The notes beneath the pieces are model-generated. The model searched no databases and was not told the origin of the DNA. It saw only the letters and a list, made by a program, of their open reading frames with translations. Below, piece by piece: positions 1 through 6,193 of a DNA stretch of 9,627 bases (positions are counted from its first letter, which is position 1; every line of letters begins with the position of its first letter). Where the stretch lies: NCBI GenBank assembly GCA_002869425.1, contig PKSZ01000588.1:1-9627 (forward strand). Reading direction: 5' to 3'. The stretch is from Marinilabiliales bacterium (GTDB lineage: Bacteria > Bacteroidota > Bacteroidia > Bacteroidales > BM523). The position numbers and the translations under genes are program-made.

Positions 1-429
1 GCTTAACTGGACCAGCAATGTGGAATCCTTATAATAAATAAAATTCTTATGCCCGTTAACCAGCGTAATTTCAATTGGCTCATGCTCTTCCTTCATTATT
101 TCGAGCTGTGCCATCAGATATTCTTCATTCAATGCTTTAACCGAGTCAAGGTTTCTGTGCGACTCAACTTTATTGTTTTCATTTGTGAGAATAACCGGGA
201 CTGTCTCATTGGTTGTAATTACTTCCAGCAAAAAACTAAAATTAAGATTCGGATCATTAATATTGGCAAGCTGTTTGGTTGCTTCAGCCCACAGCTCCAC
301 CTTTTTCCGTTCCTCCTGAGCCAATTTATTAACAAGCTTATTTGTGTACCACAAAGATGTTACACCAATAATTACGGCTGCAATAAATAACAAAAATTTC
401 CAGCGTTGTTTTCTAAGATAAATATTCAA
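1..429 (-). CDS. Sensor histidine kinase, N-terminal part (runs off left edge)
   Basis: The minus-strand frame is open from position 468 to position 1 and gives 143 codons from a TTG at 427-429. The product begins MNIYLRKQRW, then has one hydrophobic segment at about residues 11-29, a charged stretch (KLAQEERKKVELWAEATKQL), and a periplasmic-type domain with the pattern 'VPVILTNENN' and 'NFIYYKDSTLLVQL' at its end. From memory this matches the input domain of Bacteroidota membrane sensor kinases whose second membrane helix and HisKA/HATPase domains follow. Those parts lie left of the window, so kinase activity is inferred. The frame has no ATG or GTG near its beginning. I chose TTG because it puts the usual short basic N-terminus in front of the helix; an ATT at 445-447 is the only other nearby option. 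The gene is divergent from the propeller-phosphatase gene. Fairly sure of family, unsure of exact start. Confidence 0.72.
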   Translation of the reverse strand, partial: MNIYLRKQRWKFLLFIAAVIIGVTSLWYTNKLVNKLAQEERKKVELWAEATKQLANINDPNLNFSFLLEVITTNETVPVILTNENNKVESHRNLDSVKALNEEYLMAQLEIMKEEHEPIEITLVNGHKNFIYYKDSTLLVQLS

Positions 430-488
430 TTCGTCAGAGATTACAATTAAACATTCCCTACTGCAAGTTTATGAAAAATATATGAAAA

Positions 489-519
489 CTGATTTATGAG
501 CCGAAAATATCTTTTCAAA
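489..519 (-). promoter_or_regulatory. Possible promoter of the sensor kinase gene
   Basis: On the minus strand a TTTG (516-519) is followed after exactly 19 bases by TAAATCAG (489-496). The -33 part and the spacing fit the Bacteroidota pattern, but the -7 part matches TAnnTTTG only in part. Transcription would begin about 55 bases before the TTG start. This is weak, because such short matches arise often in AT-rich DNA. Confidence 0.3.
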
Positions 520-533
520 GAATTTATGAGTCG
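492..533. repeat. Direct repeat ATTTATGAGYCG, two copies 30 bp apart
   Basis: ATTTATGAGCCG (492-503) and ATTTATGAGTCG (522-533) agree at 11 of 12 positions. Their 30-bp period is about three helical turns, so both copies face the same side of the DNA. They lie between the divergent sensor kinase and propeller-phosphatase genes. The right copy ends one base before the likely -33 region of the phosphatase promoter, and the left copy overlaps the possible kinase promoter. Spacing and place suggest an operator for a dimeric regulator such as a response regulator. That role is inferred. Confidence 0.45.
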
Positions 534-564
534 TTTTTTTTTATCTCGGATTAATGTATTTTTG
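534..564 (+). promoter_or_regulatory. Promoter of the propeller-phosphatase gene
   Basis: TATTTTTG at 557-564 is a perfect TAnnTTTG -7 box. A T-run at 534-537 lies 19 bases upstream, where TTTG would be expected, and matches three of four bases. The box ends only five bases before the ATG at 570, so transcription starting 4-7 bases downstream would give a leaderless or nearly leaderless message. Confidence 0.5.
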
Positions 565-569
565 AAAAA

Positions 570-3500
570 ATGTATTTCTTTCGCTTTGTCATTTCTTTCG
601 TTGTAGTTTGTTCTCTTCTTTTGGGGAAAAGTTCCAATGCCCAAAAATACAATTTCAGGCAATATTCACTGGAAGAAGGTCTGTCTCAATCTCAGGTTTT
701 TGACATTGAACCTGATGACATGGGAAATATGTGGATCGCAACCTATGGAGGAGGCATTACAGTTTATAATGGAATTCACTCCTGGTATTATTCGGTAGAA
801 GAAAACCTTCCTGGCTACAGCGTTCTCAGTTTACATAATGATGGCAAGGGCAAAATGTGGATTGGAACAAACATGGGGCTTGCAGCATATAATGGGGATT
901 CTATCATTCGTTTTGATGGTAAAAATGGCTTAAGAGTTCCCATCTGGGAAATAGACCAAAGCAGCGATGGAGTAATTTGGCTTGCGGGAAACAATGGATT
1001 ATGGTTTTATAAAAATGACAGTCTGCAATTATTCAAACACGACAGCTTGAAAAGCACTCAAATATACAATCTGTTCATTGATTCTTCTGACAGGATGTGG
1101 CTTTTCACCAGTGATGAAAGGTTGGTAATGTATGATGGTAAAAATATCCACAAAAACCTTATTGACGAAACACTTATAGTTAATACCGTATTTGAAGACC
1201 ATAAAAATCAGATTTGGCTGGGATTAAACCAGGGGTTGATGAACTACTCTGATAATCAAAAACTTTATACTAAAGCAGACGGCCTTTCCGATAATCATGT
1301 CCTGGATATTGAACAGGATAACAATATGCGATTATGGATTGGAACTGATATTGGTGGCGTAAATGTTTTTGATGGAAAAAATTTTATGACAATATGGGAT
1401 CAACAAGGTATTGGATTTAACAGAGTAAATAAATTATACGAGGACAATAACCACAATCTATGGATTGGAACTGATGGAGCAGGCGTTTCTATATTCAGTG
1501 GTTTCACTTTTCAGCAAATAAGTTTTGCAAATGGAGGTGTAAACAACTTTGTAATGGCAGTAATTGCAGAAAAGGATGAGCAGTGGTTTGGCACAGATGG
1601 TATGGGACTGGCGCGACGCAAAAACGGCAAAATAAAAATATTCAACACCGAAGATGGTCTGGCAAGCAACTCCATTAATGCAATATGCAAAGGACTCGAT
1701 GATACACTATGGATTGCAACCAATTATGGTTTGTGTTCCTTTGACGGAGCAAATTTCAAAACCTACACAATTCATGATGGTCTGCCGGAAAATTATACAA
1801 TGAGTCTTCTTCTTGCTTCAGACAGTACTCTATACATTGGAACCTATGGGTCAGGTGCAGCAAAATATAAAAATGGTAAAATTGAGGACATAACAGAAGA
1901 ACTTAAACTCGAAGATGATATTATCTGGAATATTTATGAAGACAGAAGAGGTTCAATATACTTTACAACAGGTGATGGATATGTAAAGCATGGGACAAAA
2001 ACAAAGCGCCACACAACAGATAATGGCCTTATTGACAATGGTGTAGGGTCTATAGTTGAAGATAGCAAAGGCGTTTTATGGGTAGGGACAGATAACGGAA
2101 TAAGCCGATTTGATGGCAAAAAATACAGAAACTACCAAATGAAGGATGGTTTGTGTTCAAATATCATTTACCTATTAACAATTGACAAAGATGACAATCT
2201 AATTGTGGGCACCGAAAAAGGAATAAACAGGATACAATATGACGAATCGGGCAACTTTACTCAGGTAAAATATTATGGTAAAAAAGAAGGATTCTTTGGA
2301 ATTGAATGCAATTCTAACGCTGTTGACATTGATGAAAACGGAAAAATATGGATTGGAACCGTGGAAGGTGTTACCATTTTCGACCCCAAAGAAGAAAATA
2401 CCTGCATCAACCCTCCCAAAAGCTATATAACAAAAATCAAACTCTATTATAACGAAGTAAACTGGAAACAATATACGGACTCGGTTATTCCATGGATAAA
2501 ACTACCTCATGAGCTTGAATTACAGTTCAACCAAAATAATCTGACTTTTGAGTTTATTGGTATTGACTATATCATCCCGGAAAATGTTCAATACAAATAC
2601 CGCCTAAAAGGAATTGAAGAAGAATGGTCACCGCCAACCAGCAGCAATTATGTAAGATACACAAATATCCCACCGGGTGATTATGAATTTCAGGTTATTG
2701 CATCTAATCATTATGGCATCTGGAACAAGAAACCAACAGGATTTCTATTTGTAATCAATGCTCCATTCTGGAAAACCATATGGTTCTACACTCTTATAGC
2801 TCTGGCCGTTATTACCGGCATCTTTTTCTACATACGCTTTAGAACACGAAAGCTCAAAAAAGCCAAAGATACGCTTGCCCTCATGGTCAAAGAGCGAACA
2901 TTTGAAGTATTGAAACAAAAAGATGAAATAGAGCAAAAAAATATTCGTCTTGAGGAAGCCTATAAAGATATTACTGACAGCTTGCGATATGCACGAAGAA
3001 TACAAGAAGCAATGCTGCCTCCGGTTGAAAAAATCAGTAAATACTTCAGTGACTTATTCATATTATACAAACCTAAAGATATTGTTTCGGGTGATTTTTA
3101 CTGGTATTTCAAACACAATAAAACACAATACTTAGCTGCTGTTGACTGTACCGGACATGGTGTGCCTGCCGGTTTTCTATCCATGGTCGGAAGCAATCTC
3201 CTTTCACAGATCACAGAAAGTAAAGACAATATTACACCCTCTGAAATCCTTACCAGCCTCGACCAGGAAATCATAAGATTTCTCCACCAGAAAGGAGATG
3301 GAGACTCATCAGATGGTATGGATATGGCTTTGTGTTCTATTGATCATAATAACATACTTACATTCGCAGGTGCAATGCGCCCATTGTATAAAATTAGCAA
3401 CCAAGAACTAACTGTTTACAAGGGAACCAAAGTATCTATTGGAGGAGCACAACGCTTTGAAAAGGTATATGTAGACAATGAAATTCCTTATAAGGAAGGT

Positions 3501-3713
3501 GATATGATATACATTTTTAGTGATGGGTACCAGGATCAAATGGGTGGTGAATTTGGTAAAAAAATGATGATCAAGCGATTTAAAAAAGTACTGCTGGAAG
3601 TAGCAGACAAAACACATGAGGAACAACACAAAAAACTGGATGATTATTTCCAAAACTGGAAACAAAACGAAGAACAAATCGACGATATACTGGTAATTGG
3701 TTTCAGGATGTAA
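570..3713 (+). CDS. Reg_prop beta-propeller sensor with SpoIIE-type PP2C phosphatase output
   Basis: A 1047-residue signalling protein. Residues 1-24 form a signal peptide ending SSNA, which supports the ATG at 570. Fourteen propeller repeats of about 40 residues follow, each marked by a W-I-G-T-like motif (near residues 55, 97, 137, 177, 216, 256, 298, 339, 381, 422, 464, 504, 545 and 594). That is enough for two seven-bladed propellers in the periplasm. A Y_Y_Y domain lies at about 660-730, one membrane helix at 735-756, a charged coiled coil at about 757-815, and a cytoplasmic PP2C/SpoIIE domain from about 815 to the end. Likely metal-binding acids are D842 (SGDFYW), D859 (VDCTGHG), D918 (DGMDMA), D985 (FSDG) and D1039 (IDDI), so the phosphatase looks intact. 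In this family the output dephosphorylates a serine/threonine phosphoprotein, often an anti-sigma antagonist. No such partner is seen here, and the ligand is unknown. The input half resembles hybrid two-component sensors, but no kinase domain is present. Confidence 0.93.
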   Translation: MYFFRFVISFVVVCSLLLGKSSNAQKYNFRQYSLEEGLSQSQVFDIEPDDMGNMWIATYGGGITVYNGIHSWYYSVEENLPGYSVLSLHNDGKGKMWIGTNMGLAAYNGDSIIRFDGKNGLRVPIWEIDQSSDGVIWLAGNNGLWFYKNDSLQLFKHDSLKSTQIYNLFIDSSDRMWLFTSDERLVMYDGKNIHKNLIDETLIVNTVFEDHKNQIWLGLNQGLMNYSDNQKLYTKADGLSDNHVLDIEQDNNMRLWIGTDIGGVNVFDGKNFMTIWDQQGIGFNRVNKLYEDNNHNLWIGTDGAGVSIFSGFTFQQISFANGGVNNFVMAVIAEKDEQWFGTDGMGLARRKNGKIKIFNTEDGLASNSINAICKGLDDTLWIATNYGLCSFDGANFKTYTIHDGLPENYTMSLLLASDSTLYIGTYGSGAAKYKNGKIEDITEELKLEDDIIWNIYEDRRGSIYFTTGDGYVKHGTKTKRHTTDNGLIDNGVGSIVEDSKGVLWVGTDNGISRFDGKKYRNYQMKDGLCSNIIYLLTIDKDDNLIVGTEKGINRIQYDESGNFTQVKYYGKKEGFFGIECNSNAVDIDENGKIWIGTVEGVTIFDPKEENTCINPPKSYITKIKLYYNEVNWKQYTDSVIPWIKLPHELELQFNQNNLTFEFIGIDYIIPENVQYKYRLKGIEEEWSPPTSSNYVRYTNIPPGDYEFQVIASNHYGIWNKKPTGFLFVINAPFWKTIWFYTLIALAVITGIFFYIRFRTRKLKKAKDTLALMVKERTFEVLKQKDEIEQKNIRLEEAYKDITDSLRYARRIQEAMLPPVEKISKYFSDLFILYKPKDIVSGDFYWYFKHNKTQYLAAVDCTGHGVPAGFLSMVGSNLLSQITESKDNITPSEILTSLDQEIIRFLHQKGDGDSSDGMDMALCSIDHNNILTFAGAMRPLYKISNQELTVYKGTKVSIGGAQRFEKVYVDNEIPYKEGDMIYIFSDGYQDQMGGEFGKKMMIKRFKKVLLEVADKTHEEQHKKLDDYFQNWKQNEEQIDDILVIGFRM

Positions 3714-3718
3714 AATAT

Positions 3719-3753
3719 TTTGTTCTTATTCCTGCCTAAAAATTTTATTTTTG
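3719..3753 (+). promoter_or_regulatory. Promoter of gltX
   Basis: TATTTTTG at 3746-3753 is a perfect -7 box, with TTTG at 3719-3722 and a 23-base spacer, at the long end of the range accepted for Bacteroidota. It ends 14 bases before the ATG at 3768. It suggests gltX has its own promoter although it follows the phosphatase gene by only 54 bases. A transcription start here would also exclude the upstream in-frame TTG at 3720. Confidence 0.5.
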
Positions 3754-3767
3754 CAAAAAACAATAAT

Positions 3768-5297
3768 ATGTCACATACACAAATAAGAGTAAGATTTGCA
3801 CCCAGTCCAACAGGACCTCTGCATATTGGTGGAGTCAGAACAGCCTTATATAATTATCTGTTTGCAAAGAAGAACAAGGGAACTTTCATCCTTAGAATTG
3901 AAGATACAGACCAAACGCGATATGTTGAAGGCGCCGAACGTTATATTATGGACTCTCTTAAGTGGAGTGGCATCCAGATAGACGAAGGAATCGAACAAGG
4001 TGGTGATTTTGGTCCATATCGTCAGTCGGAAAGAAAAGAGATATACAAGGAATACGCAATGCAGCTAATAGAAGCAGGCAAAGCATATTATGCATTTGAC
4101 AGCCCCGAGGAACTTGATCAGATGAGAAAAAAGCTGGAAGAAGAAAAGGCTGCCAATACTTCATACAATCCATCCATCAGACTGCAAATGCGAAACTCAC
4201 TAAGCATGAGCAAGCAAGAAGTTGTTCAGCTTATTGAAAATGGCACTCCTTATGTTATCCGTTTCAAAACTCCAGAAAATGAGACCATTGAAATGAATGA
4301 CCTTGTGCGTGGAAATGTAAAATTTCATTCCTCTACCCTTGACGACAAAGTTTTGTACAAGTCAGATGGAATGCCAACCTATCACCTTGCCAATGTGGTG
4401 GATGATTACCTGATGAAAATATCACATGTTATCAGGGGTGAAGAATGGTTACCATCCCTACCTTTACATGTTCAGCTTTATGATGCATTGGGATGGAAAA
4501 ACGAAATGCCTGAGTTTGCTCACCTCCCACTATTATTGAAACCAAGCGGGAATGGCAAATTAAGCAAGCGCGATGGCGACAAGCTTGGTTTTCCTGTATT
4601 TCCTATGCAATGGACAGACCCTAAATCCGGAGATATATCTGCCGGTTATAAGGAAGATGGGTATTTTCCCGAAGCCTTTATTAACATGTTGGCATTATTG
4701 GGATGGAATCCGGGTACAGAACAGGAATTGTTCTCAATGGATGAATTGATGGATGAGTTTTCCATTGAAAAAGTAAGCAAATCGGGTGCAAGATTTGATC
4801 CCCAAAAAGCTCGCTGGTTCAATCATGCTTACATGCAGAAAAAAGAAAATTCTTTCCTGGCTAAAGAACTGGAAACAATACTTGAGCAAAAAGCTGTAAA
4901 AAACAATCAACTTGATCTTGAAAAGATTTGTTCAATGGTAAAAGAAAGGGCTGAATTAATTCCTGAACTATGGGATCAATCTTTCTTCTTCTTTGAAGCT
5001 CCTGAGGAATACGATGAGAAATTCCTAAAGAAAAAGTGGAAAGACAATACTTCTGAAATTATCAAAAATGTTGCAGATGTTCTCAATGGAATTGAATCAT
5101 TTCAGAAAGAAGAAATTGAAAAGCAAATCAAAGATCATCTTGAAAAACAAGAACTTGGATTTGGTCAGGTAATGCCCCATCTAAGAGTTGCCATTGTTGG
5201 CAAGCCCATGGGTCCGGATATGTTTGACATTTTAAGCATTATCGGGAAAGAAGAAAGTCTGAAAAGAATAAGTGCAATACTGAACAGAGTTAATTGA
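3768..5297 (+). CDS. gltX: Glutamate--tRNA ligase
   Basis: Class I synthetase, 509 residues, that attaches glutamate to tRNA(Glu) with ATP in the cytoplasm. The catalytic signature APSPTGPLHIGG holds the HIGH-type motif at residues 19-22. The KMSKS-type loop is GKLSKRDG (KLSKR at 264-268). Other GluRS features are RIEDTD at 43-48, the GPYRQSER tRNA/ATP pocket near 82-89, and HVIRGEEWLPS near 220-230. A C-terminal helical anticodon-binding domain follows from about residue 330. I chose the ATG at 3768, which gives MSHTQIRVRFAPSP. The frame extends 16 codons upstream to a TTG, but that extension is not family-like and overlaps the likely promoter. The gene converges on the minus-strand toxin-antitoxin pair. 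With glnS also present, this enzyme need not mischarge tRNA(Gln). Confidence 0.97.
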   Translation: MSHTQIRVRFAPSPTGPLHIGGVRTALYNYLFAKKNKGTFILRIEDTDQTRYVEGAERYIMDSLKWSGIQIDEGIEQGGDFGPYRQSERKEIYKEYAMQLIEAGKAYYAFDSPEELDQMRKKLEEEKAANTSYNPSIRLQMRNSLSMSKQEVVQLIENGTPYVIRFKTPENETIEMNDLVRGNVKFHSSTLDDKVLYKSDGMPTYHLANVVDDYLMKISHVIRGEEWLPSLPLHVQLYDALGWKNEMPEFAHLPLLLKPSGNGKLSKRDGDKLGFPVFPMQWTDPKSGDISAGYKEDGYFPEAFINMLALLGWNPGTEQELFSMDELMDEFSIEKVSKSGARFDPQKARWFNHAYMQKKENSFLAKELETILEQKAVKNNQLDLEKICSMVKERAELIPELWDQSFFFFEAPEEYDEKFLKKKWKDNTSEIIKNVADVLNGIESFQKEEIEKQIKDHLEKQELGFGQVMPHLRVAIVGKPMGPDMFDILSIIGKEESLKRISAILNRVN

Positions 5298-5344
5298 TCA
5301 AATTAATTATTCAGTTCTTTTTATGCTTTATGATCATACTCCCT

Positions 5345-5393
5345 AAGAGTCAAGGTCAACCCTTGCTAGTTAATATGAAGCCCTTAGACTCTT
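5345..5393. terminator. Possible stem-loop between the converging gltX and MNT genes
   Basis: Arms 5345-5355 and 5382-5393 form 11 pairs with a single bulged A at 5386 and a 26-base loop. The right arm covers the stop codon of the MNT gene. Read on the plus strand the stem runs into TTTTAT, weakly terminator-like for gltX; the minus strand shows no T-run after the stem. A shorter hairpin, CAAGG/CCTTG (5351-5365), competes for the left arm. The terminator role is inferred and weak. Confidence 0.35.
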
Positions 5394-5701
5394 TTATAAA
5401 GGACTATTCCCACCCTTTGTATATGTTCGATTAAAGCTTTTTCTGTTATTCTGTTGAAAATAACTAAATCGATTTTATTTGGAATCAGAAGACCATCAAG
5501 ATCGATTTTAACATTTGTAAGATCGCGCAGTTCTAAATTATCACCCTTGAGCGCAAGATCAATATCAGAACCATCAGAATAATTACCTTTTGCTCTTGAT
5601 CCAAATAAAACTATTTCCTTTATACGGTCATTTTTTTCAAGAATTGAAATTATTAACTCTAAATCTTCAACCAGTAGACCGTATTCACTTTTATCACTCA
5701 T
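5384..5701 (-). CDS. mntA: MNT-type nucleotidyltransferase, probable antitoxin of the HEPN partner
   Basis: A minimal nucleotidyltransferase of 105 residues. The active-site motif GSRAKG...SDIDL has G34-S35, ten residues, then D46-x-D48 (GSX10DXD). A third acid, probably D78 in KIDLV, completes the metal site. In characterised HEPN/MNT pairs such a protein transfers AMP from ATP onto a tyrosine near the HEPN active site and so silences the toxin. That is established for the family and inferred here. The ATG lies 17 bases after the stop of the upstream HEPN gene on the same strand, so the two are almost surely cotranscribed. The gene is complete and short, as usual for stand-alone MNT proteins, with no substrate-binding domain of its own. 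It could instead act on another substrate, but an intact partner next door makes the antitoxin role most likely. Confidence 0.85.
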   Translation of the reverse strand: MSDKSEYGLLVEDLELIISILEKNDRIKEIVLFGSRAKGNYSDGSDIDLALKGDNLELRDLTNVKIDLDGLLIPNKIDLVIFNRITEKALIEHIQRVGIVLYKRV

Positions 5702-5718
5702 CTGAATTAATTATAGAA

Positions 5719-6135
5719 TTATTTCTGCCTTTCCTCTTCTAATTTATCACGCAGTTCTTTAAAAAGGTTAAAAAATGTGTTTCTGATTTCATGATTGATA
5801 TCCTGAACAGTTTCTTTATCGTATGTATGACTTGTAAGATTTCTGCTTTGATGCATAATAAGCCAGGCTTTACCATTTTTTATCAAACCATCTGCAAAAC
5901 ATTGTTCAATTACTGGTTTTGGACCAATAATTTCATGATACCCCTTTTCTTTTAAAAGATCCTGCAAAGTCTTCCAGCTTAACTCATATGTATATTCAAA
6001 AGCTTTAATTAGTCCCTGCGCCTCCATTTCGTTTAACTCCTTGTATTCCAAGAAACGTTGTAGTTGATCAAAAGCCTTTTTAAAACTAACAAATCTTTGA
6101 ATCCACCTTATGTCCTGATTGGCATTTTCGTTCAT
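5719..6135 (-). CDS. hepT: HEPN-domain protein (HI0074-like), probable RNase toxin
   Basis: A 138-residue, mostly helical protein of the HI0074/'nucleotidyltransferase substrate-binding' type. The key motif is SRNLTSHTY: R98, four residues, H103, one residue, Y105. This is the RX4HXY pattern of HEPN ribonucleases whose tyrosine is AMPylated by the partner MNT protein. In family members studied the active toxin cuts RNA, including tRNA 3' ends, and the modified form is harmless. The motif is intact, so the toxin appears functional. I chose the ATG at 6133-6135, giving MNENANQDIRWIQRF. A TTG 18 codons upstream, at 6187-6189, would add a hydrophobic tail not expected in the family. It follows glnS after 58 bases on the same strand and precedes the MNT gene by 17 bases. 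No separate promoter was evident, so expression may depend on the glnS promoter. The symbol is given by motif analogy. Confidence 0.82.
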   Translation of the reverse strand: MNENANQDIRWIQRFVSFKKAFDQLQRFLEYKELNEMEAQGLIKAFEYTYELSWKTLQDLLKEKGYHEIIGPKPVIEQCFADGLIKNGKAWLIMHQSRNLTSHTYDKETVQDINHEIRNTFFNLFKELRDKLEEERQK

Positions 6136-6193
6136 TCCTTTTTCAATTTCTGTTGTAAAGATAAGTATATTCCATAATACAATCTTCAATCTT

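Noticed and set aside
49..390. 113-codon open frame on the plus strand
   Set aside because: It lies antisense to the sensor kinase N-terminus and its cysteine- and phenylalanine-rich product resembles no family; the minus-strand frame has clear domain logic.
447..662. 71-codon open frame on the minus strand across the divergent promoter region
   Set aside because: It overlaps the signal peptide of the phosphatase gene and the repeat-bearing regulatory region, with no recognisable protein features.
570..3713. Hybrid two-component (HTCS) histidine kinase
   Set aside because: The input half fits, but there is no HisKA, HATPase, receiver or AraC-type domain; the C-terminus has SpoIIE/PP2C motifs.
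3720..3767. Longer gltX starting at the TTG at 3720
   Set aside because: The extra 16 residues are not part of known GluRS N-termini, and the stretch carries a promoter-like TTTG and a perfect TATTTTTG box; the ATG at 3768 fits the family.
5290..5306. Hairpin TTAATT/AATTAA at the end of gltX as its terminator
   Set aside because: Six A/T-only pairs around a 5-base loop are too weak, and no T-run follows at once.
6136..6189. Longer HEPN protein starting at the TTG at 6187-6189
   Set aside because: It would add 18 mostly hydrophobic residues in front of a normal helical start; an in-frame ATG at 6133-6135 gives the expected length.
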